A stretch of DNA of 43,633 bases from Verrucomicrobiota bacterium (GCA_016235545.1 JACRKB010000162.1:1-43633); one strand, 5' to 3'; shown: positions 9,150-17,103, numbered from the stretch's first letter. Numbers and translations are program-made. Notes: generated from the sequence alone by a model not told the origin.

Positions 9150-10571
9150 TCAGGCCTGCTGGAGCAGATGGCGGATCACGTCAGCTGCCGAGTAAGCCTC
9201 CCGTTCCGGAGTAAGAAACCTGGCCAGCTCCTTCACGTCATCACCAGCGGTGAGCAAGGCAGGCTCGTGATACTCACCGTCCTGCAACTGTCCCAGCCCG
9301 ATGGTGGACAGAAGCCCATTGCAGACGCATTTGCGGCCCTGAGTCTCGGCAGGCCGCCCGCCTTTTGAGAAAAACTGTTCCTCAGGCTCGCCCGGACACC
9401 GGTAGCCAATGGTGCCATCGGCCTTGCGATAGGCGCGGCGCAGGTAGCCGAGATCGCATACGCGTTGCCGCGCCGCATACACCGGAGGTTCGGAGACAGT
9501 GCCGGCCATGCGGACAACCTTGAAGGGAAAGCCGGTCGGCGAAGCCATCGGATCAGTAAAGATGTCCACGTCCATCCGGCGGCTTGAATCCAAAACGCGC
9601 GCCTTGAGATCGGACGTGATGCCCGACTCCTCGCAGAAGGCGAAGGCCGTGCCGACTTGTATCCCTGCCGCGCCGCAGCCCAACGCCTCGGCCAGCCGGG
9701 CTGGCGTGGCGTAGGAGCCCGCAAGCCAGAAGGGCAGGCCCAATGCGCTGATCTTTTCGAGGTCCGGCACGTCTCTCGAACCATAGACTGGCTCGCCCCG
9801 TTCGTTCAATTGGGACGAGCCACGCGGGGGGGCGTTGTGTCCGCCGGCCGTGGGGCCTTCGACGACAAAGCCGTCCACGTGTCCCGTCGCCTTCCGGACG
9901 AGTGCTTGTGCGAGGACATGTGACGCGATGATGGCTAGGAAGAGAGGGCGTTTCAGGGTGGGTGGAGTCGCCCCGCAAAACGTCGCAGGATCGAACGCAG
10001 AGAAGAACTCCTCGCCCGTCGCAGCGTCCTCGACATCAATTCTCAGCCGGACGGCTTCGCCCCGCGACAGATGATCGAGGATGCCGGGAATGGCCATCGG
10101 AATGCCCGCGCCCATCAGCACGTAATCCACGTCGGCGAGCATCGCGCCGAAGAGTGCCGGCAGGGTCGGCAGTTGAATCTTTTCCAGATAGTTGATGCCG
10201 ACGAGACCCGAATGACCCTCTTTCGCCAGAAACACCTCCACGAAATTGGCGAGGACAATGAGTTCGATCAACGCCGCGCCGGGCTGAATCGACGGGAGTG
10301 GAACAGGCTTGAAGGGTTGCGATGGCGCCTTGCCGCCTGGAACGAAATACCGCTCCAGCGCGCGTTGGGCCATCCCGGGAATCGGAAACTGGCCGAGCGC
10401 GCGCCGCAGATCACCGCCGGGGTCGCCTTCTTGCAGCCGCCTCGCGAGGATCACGTCCAGCGCGGTGCCGGAGACGACGCCCATCTGGCCGCAGATGGAC
10501 ACGTTTCTGGCCAGACGCCAATTGGAAACCCCGGCTCCCATGCCGCCCTGGATAATTACCGGATGTGACAT
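9150..10571 (-). CDS. Nitronate monooxygenase / FabK-like FMN TIM-barrel protein
   Basis: FMN-dependent TIM-barrel protein of the nitronate monooxygenase / enoyl-ACP reductase II group. It starts MSHPVIIQGGMGAGVSNWRL (ATG 10569-10571) with the family motif IIQGGMGAGVS. GPTAGGHNAP supplies the glycine/histidine motif near the flavin, and LGCGAAGIQVGTAFAF binds the phosphate. At 473 residues it is longer than classical enzymes (about 320-360). The extra length is in an insertion after the first strand and a C-terminal extension with Cys-rich CPGEPEEQ and CVCNGLL. This resembles the longer PfaD-like or anaerobe-type branch. Substrate is not known. A Fnr-type box at 10618-10631 with TACGAT at 10591-10596 precedes it. 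It is divergent from the DUF2249 operon, and 136 nt lie between its stop and the HemN-like promoter box. Confidence 0.8.
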   Translation of the reverse strand: MSHPVIIQGGMGAGVSNWRLARNVSICGQMGVVSGTALDVILARRLQEGDPGGDLRRALGQFPIPGMAQRALERYFVPGGKAPSQPFKPVPLPSIQPGAALIELIVLANFVEVFLAKEGHSGLVGINYLEKIQLPTLPALFGAMLADVDYVLMGAGIPMAIPGILDHLSRGEAVRLRIDVEDAATGEEFFSAFDPATFCGATPPTLKRPLFLAIIASHVLAQALVRKATGHVDGFVVEGPTAGGHNAPPRGSSQLNERGEPVYGSRDVPDLEKISALGLPFWLAGSYATPARLAEALGCGAAGIQVGTAFAFCEESGITSDLKARVLDSSRRMDVDIFTDPMASPTGFPFKVVRMAGTVSEPPVYAARQRVCDLGYLRRAYRKADGTIGYRCPGEPEEQFFSKGGRPAETQGRKCVCNGLLSTIGLGQLQDGEYHEPALLTAGDDVKELARFLTPEREAYSAADVIRHLLQQA

Positions 10572-10590
10572 TGTATTCGCACGCGGCGCA

Positions 10591-10631
10591 ATCGTAGCTG
10601 TCCGCAGCTGGAGGGATTTGACCTGAATCAA
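10591..10631 (-). promoter_or_regulatory. Fnr/Dnr-type box (10618-10631) and -10-like TACGAT (10591-10596), NMO promoter
   Basis: TTGACCTGAATCAA at 10618-10631 fits TTGAY-N4-RTCAA. TACGAT follows after exactly 21 nt on the minus strand, the same spacing as at the HemN-like promoter. The predicted transcript start is about 10583, leaving a leader of about 12 nt. Confidence 0.8.
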
Positions 10632-10693
10632 CTTCTCTCGCAATCGAAATCCTGACGGAACTCCGGCGCTGCGGCCAGCAACATCGGAGAGGC

Positions 10694-10707
10694 TTGATCC
10701 GCGTCAA
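10694..10707 (+). promoter_or_regulatory. Fnr/Dnr-type box upstream of the DUF2249 / haem-copper-like operon
   Basis: TTGATCCGCGTCAA, 34 nt before the ATG at 10742 and 62 nt from the divergent box at 10618-10631. Class II spacing would put transcription at the ATG itself. No strong -10 match is visible (gacgct at 10730-10735), and no Shine-Dalgarno sequence precedes the ATG. Confidence 0.75.
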
Positions 10708-10741
10708 AGCGCATCACGCAGGCTGCTGTGACGCTCCAACC

Positions 10742-10966
10742 ATGAACGAAGCGATAGTGAATGTGGATGCGCGTGGTTTGGAGCCTCCGCAGCCGCTCGT
10801 CGCCATTCTGGAGGTGCTCTCGTGCCTGCCGGAAGGATCCGAGTTGCACGCCCGCACGGATCGCAGGCCCCTGCACCTGTTCCCATTGCTGGAACAACGC
10901 GGGTTCGTCGGTGAGACGGAGGAACAACATGACGGAAGTTTTGTCACCACCATCCGCCGCGCCTAA
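10742..10966 (+). CDS. Small DUF2249-domain protein
   Basis: 74 residues starting MNEAIVNVDARGLEPPQPLV, a TusA-like fold of the DUF2249 family. Recognisable are the N-terminal LDVRGL-type strand, the EPPQPLVAILEVL helix, a central LHARTDRRPLHLFPLLEQRGF and the C-terminal strand. DUF2249 proteins often sit beside nitric-oxide or anaerobic-respiration genes and are predicted metal or redox handling proteins; their reaction is unknown. An upstream in-frame ATG at 10694 is rejected because it lies inside the Fnr-type box. It overlaps the next gene by 38 nt, which suggests translational coupling. Confidence 0.85.
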   Translation: MNEAIVNVDARGLEPPQPLVAILEVLSCLPEGSELHARTDRRPLHLFPLLEQRGFVGETEEQHDGSFVTTIRRA

Positions 10967-12332
10967 ACCAGCGCGCGCGGAAAGGCCCTGCCACATGCCG
11001 ACGAAACGCGCGGCCGTGGCGGATGTCCATGCGCCGTCTGTGGCGCTGCCGTTGCAGTTCATCCTGACAGGCATCGCGGCGCTGCTGGCCGCAAGCGTGT
11101 GGCTGGTCGTCCGGCCCATCATCCTGGCGGGCTATCACTACAGTCCGGAAGTGCTCGCGGCCACGCACCTGTTCGTGCTCGGCTGGATATGCTCCGTCAT
11201 CATGGGTGCGATGTATCAGCTCGTGCCGGTGGCTCTGGAAACGCGGCTACACAGCCAGAGGCTGGCGCGCTGGCACTTTGCGCTGCACGTCACCGGCTTC
11301 ATCGGGATGGTCGTGATGTTCCATCGTGAGGACATGAAACAGGTCGGCCACTTCGGTTCGCTCGTGGCGATTGGAGTGGGGTTGTTCGTCCATAATCTCG
11401 CACGCACGCTGGCGCGCATCCCACGCTGGAACGTCGTGGCGGCCGGCATTGCGTCGTCGCTGTGCTGGCTGTCGCTCTCCATCCTCGCCGGGCTGTATCT
11501 GGCGGCGGCGAAATGCTGGAGCTTCAGCCAGTTTGCGCCGCTGGCGCAACTGCACGCCCATGCCCATCTCGGCGGATTGGGCTTCTTCGTCATGATGATC
11601 GTGTCTGTCTCATTCAAGCTGGTGCCGATGTTCACGCTTGGTGAGGTGCAGAGTGTCCGTCGCGCTGGATGGTCGCTGGCGCTGCTCAACGCCGGACTGG
11701 CCGGCGCGTTCGTCACCGTGCTCCTTTCCAGCCCGTGGAAGATCATCTTTGCGTTGGTGGTGGCGGCGGGACTTGCCTTCTACGGCTTGGAAATCATCTC
11801 CATTCTGCGTGCCCGCAAGCGCAGCAGGCTGGACTGGGGAGTGAAATACTTTCTCACGGCGCTCGTGCTGCTCGCTCCTGTTCTGGTTTTGGGCGTAGTC
11901 CTCGCCTGGCCTGGGCTGCCAGCCAACGAACTTACGCTTCAACTTGAGACGACCTACGGTTTCCTGGCGCTGGCAGGCGTCGTCACATTTGCCATCCTGG
12001 GGATGCTCTACAAGGTGGTCCCGTTCCTCGTCTGGTATGCCAGCTACAGCAAGGCCATTGGACAGAGCAAGATTCCAGCCCTGGCCGATCTCTACTCGCA
12101 CCCGTTGCAGGCCGCCGGCTACTGGCTGTTCCTCGGCGGGCTTCTGACCGCCAGCGCGGCCTCCGCGCTAGGACATGACTCCTGCGTGCGCGCTGGCTGC
12201 GTGGCGTTGCTGGCGAGCTTCGTGGTCTTTGCCGTCAACATCGGGATGGTTCTCTCACACCTCGTCCGTCCCCGCATTGAACCGCTCATTGCACATTCCG
12301 CACTGCAAACAAACACCAGACCACTGCCATGA
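10929..12332 (+). CDS. Polytopic membrane protein resembling haem-copper oxidase subunit I / NnrS-type
   Basis: 467 residues starting MTEVLSPPSAA, then about 12 hydrophobic segments. Histidine motifs within membrane segments recall the oxidase subunit I / NO reductase family: ATHLFVLGW plus MGAMYQLVP, and AQLHAHAHLGGLGFF plus FKLVPMF. The two blocks look like diverged copies of one motif. No complete CuB site (H...HH) is obvious, so it may bind haem without being a full oxidase. A COX1-superfamily or NnrS-like role in NO or oxygen response is inference from motifs and from its DUF2249 and DUF59 neighbours. The start overlaps the DUF2249 gene by 38 nt and the end overlaps the DUF59 gene by 4 nt (ATGA), so the three genes are one operon. 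Confidence 0.65.
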   Translation: MTEVLSPPSAAPKPARAERPCHMPTKRAAVADVHAPSVALPLQFILTGIAALLAASVWLVVRPIILAGYHYSPEVLAATHLFVLGWICSVIMGAMYQLVPVALETRLHSQRLARWHFALHVTGFIGMVVMFHREDMKQVGHFGSLVAIGVGLFVHNLARTLARIPRWNVVAAGIASSLCWLSLSILAGLYLAAAKCWSFSQFAPLAQLHAHAHLGGLGFFVMMIVSVSFKLVPMFTLGEVQSVRRAGWSLALLNAGLAGAFVTVLLSSPWKIIFALVVAAGLAFYGLEIISILRARKRSRLDWGVKYFLTALVLLAPVLVLGVVLAWPGLPANELTLQLETTYGFLALAGVVTFAILGMLYKVVPFLVWYASYSKAIGQSKIPALADLYSHPLQAAGYWLFLGGLLTASAASALGHDSCVRAGCVALLASFVVFAVNIGMVLSHLVRPRIEPLIAHSALQTNTRPLP

Positions 12333-12628
12333 TTGATGAAGCCTCCATCCGGGAAGCCCTGCACCAGGTCGTGGACCCGGAGATCGACTGCAACATCGTG
12401 GACCTCGGCCTTGTCTATGGCATTGCCATCAGCGATGCCAAAGTCACCGTGACCATGACGCTCACCACGCCCGGCTGTCCGATGCACGAGAGCATCGCCT
12501 GGGGCGTGAGGTGCGCGGTGCTCAACCTCGAAGGCGTCGAGGATGTAGAGGTCAACGTCGTGTGGGATCCGCCTTGGACGACCGATCTCATGACCAGCTA
12601 CGGACGTGAGCGGACTGGGGTTCTGTAA
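12329..12628 (+). CDS. MIP18/DUF59 metal-sulfur cluster assembly factor
   Basis: 99-residue MIP18-like (SufT/PaaD-type) protein: VVDPEIDCNIVDLGLVYGI, then TMTLTTPGCPM with the conserved cysteine, and a C-terminal VNVVWDPPWTTDLM. Such proteins help deliver Fe-S clusters to target enzymes. The neighbouring radical SAM enzymes would need Fe-S clusters, which makes this a plausible partner (inference). Coupled by a 4-nt overlap to the membrane protein gene. Its stop is 13 nt from the stop of the convergent AhbC-like gene. Confidence 0.9.
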   Translation: MIDEASIREALHQVVDPEIDCNIVDLGLVYGIAISDAKVTVTMTLTTPGCPMHESIAWGVRCAVLNLEGVEDVEVNVVWDPPWTTDLMTSYGRERTGVL

Positions 12629-12641
12629 GAACCAGCATTCT

Positions 12642-13832
12642 TCAACCCTCGACAAGCTCCGCGTCGGGTGCGGCGATTTCCTCTTCGCTCAAATAGCACG
12701 CCGGATCGGGCGCCCAAAGGCTGCCATGCACCTGGACCGCCCGGACGCGGAAGCCGCCACCGCAGACACTCAGAAACCGGCAGTCCGCGCACTTGCCTTC
12801 GAGCCTGCCATTGCGATTCCGAAGCGCCGAGAGCGTCTCGTTGCTCCCGTCGCGCCAGATTTCGCTGAAGGGACGCTTCTTCACGTTGCCCAGCGTGAGC
12901 GTCTGCCAGAACTGGTCGGGATGAACATTGCCCTGGGTGTCGATGTTGCCGATGCCGGTGCCGCTGCCGTGCGCGCCGCCGCCGTTCCAGCGCAGCAAGT
13001 CGAGCACTTCCTCGGCACGGGCGGGGTTCTCCTCGCGCAGGCGCAGGTAAAGATACGCGCCGTCAGCAGGCTGATCGACGGTCAGCACTTCCCTCGGCTT
13101 GCCGGTGGCGGCCCACTGCACTGTTCGGTCGATGATCTTGTCCACGGCGGCACGTGTCTGCTCGTGAGTGACATCAACCACATCGCTGCCGCGTCCGCTA
13201 TAGACGAGGTGGTAGAAGCAAACACGGTCGATGTCTTCGGTCTCGATGAAGTCGAGAATGCGGTCGAGGTCCGCGATATTGGGGGCCGAGAGTGTGAGTC
13301 GAAGCCCGACCTTCTGGCCAACGGCCTTGCAATGGCGGAACGCCTCCACGGACTTGTCGAACGCACCCTGCCGTCCGCGGAAGTGGTCGTGCGTCGCGCC
13401 GATGCCATCGAGCGAGATGCCGACATATGAGAAGCCAGTGTCTTTGAGGCGCTGCGCCGCAGCGCGGTCGATGAGCGTGCCGTTCGTGGAGAGAGTGAGG
13501 CGAAGCCCCTTTCCGCGCGCGTAGCTGGCGAGGTCAAAGAAGCGCGGATGAATGAGTGGCTCGCCGCCGGAGAGCAGGACAGCGGGCACGCCGAATTCCG
13601 CCAGGTCATCAACCACCGAGCAGCATTGGTCCCATGTGAGTTCGCCCGGATACTCGCGCGCATCCGAATCCGAGTAGCAGTGGATGCACTTGAGATTGCA
13701 GCGACGGGTGATGTTCCAGACTACAATTGGCTTGCGCCCGGCGGCGGAGGGCGGTGCGCCGTGGCCCTGGCCGTATCGCAGCGCGTCGGCGGGTTGGGAG
13801 AGTCCGCAGTAGAGTTTCGTGATGTTGATCAT
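12642..13832 (-). CDS. AhbC/NirJ-like radical SAM-SPASM protein (siroheme-derived haem pathway)
   Basis: Radical SAM enzyme resembling AhbC (12,18-didecarboxysirohaem deacetylase) of the alternative haem pathway and the related NirJ proteins. The start MINITKLYCGLSQPADALRYG (ATG 13830-13832) closely matches the AhbC/NirJ N-terminus. This decides against the longer ORF beginning at 13865. The cluster motif is CNLKCIHCY. LLSGGEPLIHP binds SAM, and the C-terminal SPASM-type cysteines are GKCADC, SVCGGG and PACYL. 396 residues is normal for the family. It lies 14 nt downstream of the AhbD-like gene and shares its promoter. The sirohaem decarboxylases AhbA/B are not in the window, so the pathway is not complete here. 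A haem d1 role is the main alternative, but no nirS is visible. Confidence 0.82.
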   Translation of the reverse strand: MINITKLYCGLSQPADALRYGQGHGAPPSAAGRKPIVVWNITRRCNLKCIHCYSDSDAREYPGELTWDQCCSVVDDLAEFGVPAVLLSGGEPLIHPRFFDLASYARGKGLRLTLSTNGTLIDRAAAQRLKDTGFSYVGISLDGIGATHDHFRGRQGAFDKSVEAFRHCKAVGQKVGLRLTLSAPNIADLDRILDFIETEDIDRVCFYHLVYSGRGSDVVDVTHEQTRAAVDKIIDRTVQWAATGKPREVLTVDQPADGAYLYLRLREENPARAEEVLDLLRWNGGGAHGSGTGIGNIDTQGNVHPDQFWQTLTLGNVKKRPFSEIWRDGSNETLSALRNRNGRLEGKCADCRFLSVCGGGFRVRAVQVHGSLWAPDPACYLSEEEIAAPDAELVEG

Positions 13833-13846
13833 GCGTGGGTGAATTT

Positions 13847-14956
13847 CTAAGCCGGCACGCACCATCGCTTCTGGACGTTGGTTGCCAAAGCATGGCCGTC
13901 AGTTGCCCCGGAGGCTGATTTTGGCCTGGCCGGCGGCTGATACACACACAGAGGTTCCTCGGCAAGATAGTCTCCGGACATCGCATAGGCGCGGGCGCGC
14001 GAGCCGCCGCAGATGGTTTTGAATTCGCACCGTCCGCATTTGCCCTTGAGCAGGCTGGGGTTGCGTAGCTCACGAAAGAGCGGGCTGTGACGGTAGACGT
14101 CCAGCAGCTCGTCCTTGCGCACGTTGCCGGCGCTCAGCGGGAGGAACCCGCTGGGCTGGATGTTCCCGGTGTGGGAGACGAAGACGAAGCCCTTCCCGTC
14201 GTTGATGCCGAGCGGCGCGCGCGCGCCGGAGGGCTTCGCGCCTTGTGCCTGCTGCAACACCACGCGCCGGTAGTGCTGGCCCTCGGTGGTCTTGATGTCG
14301 TAGCGCGCCGTGCGCGAGAGCCGGGCGAGGCGCTCGAAGAGATTCTCCATCTGCTCCGCCGTGAGCAGGTCGTCTGACTTGCCGCGTCCGGTGGGGACGA
14401 GCTGGAAGACGCTCCAGAGCGCGGGCCGGATTTCATCGAGCAGGCGGACAAACTGATCGAACTCGCACAGGTTCTGCCGGGTGAAGGTGGTGTTGATCTG
14501 AACCGGAATGCCTGCGAGCGCGGCGTTGGCGATGGCCTCCATGGTCCAGTTCCATGTGCCCGGCACGCCACGGAATTCATCATGCGATTCGCGGCTGGCG
14601 CCATCGAGGCTGAGCGAGAGGCGCTCGACGCCGGCTTGCTTGAACTCGTCGAGGTTTGCCGCTGCAAACTCCGGCGTCGCGCTGGGGCTGAGGCTCACGC
14701 GCAGGCCACGGTCCTTGGCATGGCGGATGAGCGATTCGAGATTGCGCCGGCGGATGGGGTCGCCGCCGGTCATGACGAAGAGCGTCGGGCGGCAGCGTTC
14801 GACTTGTTCGATGAAGCGAAACGCTTCCTCGGTGTCCAGTTCCAGCGGATGCCGGCTCAAGTTCGCCTCCGCGCGGCAATGCCGGCAGGCGAGACTGCAG
14901 GCGCGCGTCACTTCCCAGATGACGATGAACGGGCGGTCATCGAAGTCGAATTTCAT
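13847..14956 (-). CDS. AhbD/TIGR04053-like radical SAM-SPASM protein
   Basis: Radical SAM protein starting MKFDFDDRPFIVIWEVTRAC (ATG 14954-14956). This fits the family whose members begin with a short DFDRPFLVIWE-type segment before the cluster cysteines. The motif is CSLACRHC, followed by FVMTGGDPIRR and a C-terminal SPASM motif (KCGRC, TICGG, EPLC). 369 residues. It belongs to the group around AhbD (Fe-coproporphyrin decarboxylase, the last step of alternative haem synthesis) and TIGR04053. Pairing with the AhbC-like gene favours a haem role, but a peptide-maturing role cannot be excluded. First gene of the leftward unit, 38 nt after a Fnr-type box. The longer reading frame to 15142 crosses that box and was not used. 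Confidence 0.75.
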   Translation of the reverse strand: MKFDFDDRPFIVIWEVTRACSLACRHCRAEANLSRHPLELDTEEAFRFIEQVERCRPTLFVMTGGDPIRRRNLESLIRHAKDRGLRVSLSPSATPEFAAANLDEFKQAGVERLSLSLDGASRESHDEFRGVPGTWNWTMEAIANAALAGIPVQINTTFTRQNLCEFDQFVRLLDEIRPALWSVFQLVPTGRGKSDDLLTAEQMENLFERLARLSRTARYDIKTTEGQHYRRVVLQQAQGAKPSGARAPLGINDGKGFVFVSHTGNIQPSGFLPLSAGNVRKDELLDVYRHSPLFRELRNPSLLKGKCGRCEFKTICGGSRARAYAMSGDYLAEEPLCVYQPPARPKSASGATDGHALATNVQKRWCVPA

Positions 14957-14993
14957 CACGCATCGAATCTGGTGCCGACGGCATCGGTCGGCT

Positions 14994-15007
14994 TTGACCT
15001 GCATCAA
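14994..15007 (-). promoter_or_regulatory. Fnr/Dnr-type box upstream of the AhbD-AhbC-like operon
   Basis: TTGACCTGCATCAA, identical in sequence to the box at 16328-16341, lies 37 nt before the start codon at 14956. A weak -10-like cagatt is at 14966-14971, giving a predicted transcript start about 3 nt before the ATG. Confidence 0.8.
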
Positions 15008-15189
15008 CTCCAGCTTTGGTTGCGCGGTAGAGAGTGAAGTGTGAGGTCTGCAAATGAGTCCGGGCGCAACCTCCCGCCGAATGAACACTCGAGAATAGAA
15101 AACGGCTGTGGAACTGGCAGCGCCGCCCGGTGTGAAGCTCAAGCGGTGCTCGACGAGGCCTTCGCACAGCTCCTACAATCCCTCTGCCC

Positions 15190-15438
15190 ATGAACATGCC
15201 CGCCATCCGCCAGTTCAAGCGACTCGATGTCCGTCCGCTGCTCAAGCGCGGAGAAGAACCTCTCTCGGCCATTCTCGAAAGAGTCCAAAGACTGGCCGCC
15301 GGAGCAGGCCTCATCGTCATCGCCCCGTTCCTCCCCTCGCCGCTCATTGAGCTGCTCGGCAGCCAGGGATTCCATTCGAAGGTGGAACGCGGCGAGGCCG
15401 GAAGCTGGATTGTTTACTTCTGGCGGAAGTCTGACTAA
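15190..15438 (+). CDS. DUF2249-domain protein, cotranscribed with the Crp/Fnr regulator
   Basis: 82 residues (MNMPAIRQFKRLDVRPLLKR) with the DUF2249 pattern: DVRPL strand, EPLSAILERVQRL helix, IAPFLPSPLIELLGSQGF helix and a final WIVYFW strand. It ends 3 nt before the GTG of the Crp/Fnr-type regulator, so the two probably form one transcript. It may sense or buffer a ligand for the regulator, which is only a guess from position. No Fnr-type box lies at the usual distance; the nearest, 14994-15007, is about 180 bp upstream and points the other way. Confidence 0.82.
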   Translation: MNMPAIRQFKRLDVRPLLKRGEEPLSAILERVQRLAAGAGLIVIAPFLPSPLIELLGSQGFHSKVERGEAGSWIVYFWRKSD

Positions 15439-15441
15439 ACA

Positions 15442-16170
15442 GTGAGCGACATGACAGCCACGCTGGCAGAACTCAAACAGACAGCCATCGCCAACACCCT
15501 CCGGAGCTGCCAGCTCTTCGCCGGTATGTCCTCCGTTGAGCTGGGCACCCTTGCTGCCATCACCGCCGTCAAATCCGTCCCCAAAGGCAGCTATCTCTTT
15601 CACGAAGGCGATCCCTCCGCCGGCTTCTACGTCGTCCAGACCGGTGCCATCAACGTCCATCGCGTCAACGCCGTCGGGAAGGAACAAGTCATCCACGTAT
15701 TCCGGGCGGGCGAATCATTCGCCGAGGGCACGCTCGCCACGGACAAGGGCTATCCCGCCGACGCACGGGCCGTCGAGGAATCCCATGTGATGCTCCTGCA
15801 AAAGGCCGGAATGCTCGGGCTCTTGCGCCGGCAACCCGAGCTGGCGCTGCGCATGCTCGGCTCGATGAGCGCGCACCTGCGCATCCTCGTGGCCCAACTG
15901 GAAGACCTGACCCTAAAGGACGTCGAGACCCGCCTGGCCAACTGGCTGCTCAAGCGCTGCCCGGACCCCGACAGCACCAAGCACTCCAAGATAGTGCTGA
16001 CCATGACCAAACGCGTGCTCGCCTCCGAGCTTGGGACAGTGAGCGAAACCTTCTCGCGCACCTTGGCCAAGTTTCGCGAGCAGCAGTTGATCGATGTCAA
16101 GGGCCGGATCGTCACAGTGCACAGCCCGGTGAAACTCGCCGCGCTCCTTCGCAGAAACCTGGGCGAATGA
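15442..16170 (+). CDS. Crp/Fnr-family transcriptional regulator (Dnr/Nnr-like, no Fe-S cysteines)
   Basis: 242 residues: N-terminal cyclic-nucleotide-binding-fold sensor domain (FAGMSSVELGTLA, KGSYLFHEGDPSAGFYVVQTG), long dimer helix, and C-terminal winged helix. The recognition helix reads LGTVSETFSRTLAKF. E202, S205 and R206 form the E-x-x-S-R set that reads TTGA half-sites in Fnr/Dnr proteins. Only two cysteines are present (RSCQLF, KRCPDP), not the four that bind the Fnr cluster, so oxygen sensing through a 4Fe-4S cluster is unlikely. A haem/NO (Dnr-like) or other ligand is more likely. The start is GTG 15442; ATG 15451 is an alternative. Seven matching boxes lie within the window, five of them within 6.5 kb of this gene. 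Confidence 0.92.
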   Translation: MSDMTATLAELKQTAIANTLRSCQLFAGMSSVELGTLAAITAVKSVPKGSYLFHEGDPSAGFYVVQTGAINVHRVNAVGKEQVIHVFRAGESFAEGTLATDKGYPADARAVEESHVMLLQKAGMLGLLRRQPELALRMLGSMSAHLRILVAQLEDLTLKDVETRLANWLLKRCPDPDSTKHSKIVLTMTKRVLASELGTVSETFSRTLAKFREQQLIDVKGRIVTVHSPVKLAALLRRNLGE

Positions 16171-16327
16171 AACGCGGACATGAACCGCAGTCGCTCGATG
16201 CCAAATCCTCCTCCACGCCTTCAGCATCGCCTGCCATTACCCCGGCCACATTTTGATTCCCGTGGTAGCAGGGCTCCAGTGACAACAGTTGAAATGCAGG
16301 CGCGGCCGCTTGAGGTGCGCATGGATG

Positions 16328-16341
16328 TTGACCTGCATCAA
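16328..16341 (+). promoter_or_regulatory. Fnr/Dnr-type box upstream of the tandem DUF2249 gene
   Basis: TTGACCTGCATCAA, 37 nt before the ATG at 16379. The -10-like caggat at 16364-16369 is weak but correctly placed. The 208 bp between the regulator gene and the tandem DUF2249 gene otherwise hold nothing recognisable. Confidence 0.8.
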
Positions 16342-16378
16342 AGCCGTCACCGTGGTCTTCGAACAGGATGAAGCCGAC

Positions 16379-16924
16379 ATGAATGACACATTGTCCGAGC
16401 ACCTTATCGACGTCCGCCCGATGCCGCCGCGCGAGCGGCATCCGAGAATTTTCGGCTCCTGGGCAGAGCTGACGCCCGGCGAATCAATCCTGCTCGTGAA
16501 TGACCACGACCCCGTGCCGCTCTACTACCAATTCGCCGCAGAGCATATCGGGACCTTTCGGTGGGAATACATCGAGCAAGGCCCGGACGTTTTCCGAGTC
16601 CGCATCACCAAAGGCAGTTTCGAGACCCCTGGCTTCGTGCCCAGCGCGCGCATAAAGCACTCGTGTGCCACACCCAAGCCCGTGTCGATCGACTTCGCAA
16701 AACCTCTCGTTGTGGACACCCGGCCCATCTTCGCGCGCGGCGACACCCCGTGCAAAGCCATTGATGAAGCAGTCGCCAGCCTGATTCCAGGACAGCTCCT
16801 GGTCCTGGTGGTGGATTTCGAGCCCTTGCCGCTCTACGCCAAGCTTGGCAAGCAGGGTTTCAGTCACAAGGCAACGCAGCTCACCGACGGTGCATGGCGA
16901 GTGGAGTTTTGCAAAAAGCAGTGA
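16379..16924 (+). CDS. Tandem two-domain DUF2249 protein
   Basis: 181 residues made of two DUF2249 domains. The first (about 8-78) has IDVRPMPPRERHPRIFGSW, PGESILLVNDHDPVPLYYQF and a closing FRVRITKG. The second (about 105-178) has VVDTRPIFARGDTPCKAID, PGQLLVLVVDFEPLPLYAKL and a closing WRVEFCKK. The linker carries a single cysteine (KHSCATP), and the second domain has PCKAI at its helix start. Start ATG 16379 (MNDTLSEH) was chosen because the upstream frame crosses the Fnr-type box. Single-gene unit by position; the reaction is unknown. Confidence 0.85.
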   Translation: MNDTLSEHLIDVRPMPPRERHPRIFGSWAELTPGESILLVNDHDPVPLYYQFAAEHIGTFRWEYIEQGPDVFRVRITKGSFETPGFVPSARIKHSCATPKPVSIDFAKPLVVDTRPIFARGDTPCKAIDEAVASLIPGQLLVLVVDFEPLPLYAKLGKQGFSHKATQLTDGAWRVEFCKKQ

Positions 16925-17038
16925 ACGGCGAAACTGCCGTGGGCAGAACCGGAGCGCCTCGATGACTTTGGGAAGTTTCCACATGGAGGCGGGCGCCTAC
17001 GCTGCTGCTGTGGCTTCACGCTGGATTGCTTCCAAACC

Positions 17039-17052
17039 TTGACTCAAATCAA
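17039..17052 (+). promoter_or_regulatory. Fnr/Dnr-type box upstream of the pectate-lyase-fold gene
   Basis: TTGACTCAAATCAA, 51 nt before the GTG at 17104. The consensus match is complete, but the distance to the start codon is longer than at the other boxes and no clear -10 is seen. This makes it the least certain of the seven. Confidence 0.6.
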
Positions 17053-17103
17053 CGGTGATGTGGAGCAAGGCGAGTCATTGTCTGCAGGTCTGAATGAGCT
17101 GCC

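Noticed and set aside
12642..14956. Haem d1 (nirJ) assignment for the two radical SAM genes
   Set aside because: No nirS or other d1 genes in the window; the AhbC-like N-terminus and the pairing favour the alternative haem route, so they are named AhbC/AhbD-like only.
16180..16371. Small ORF between the regulator and the tandem DUF2249 gene
   Set aside because: It would run through the Fnr-type box; composition is irregular and there is no family similarity.
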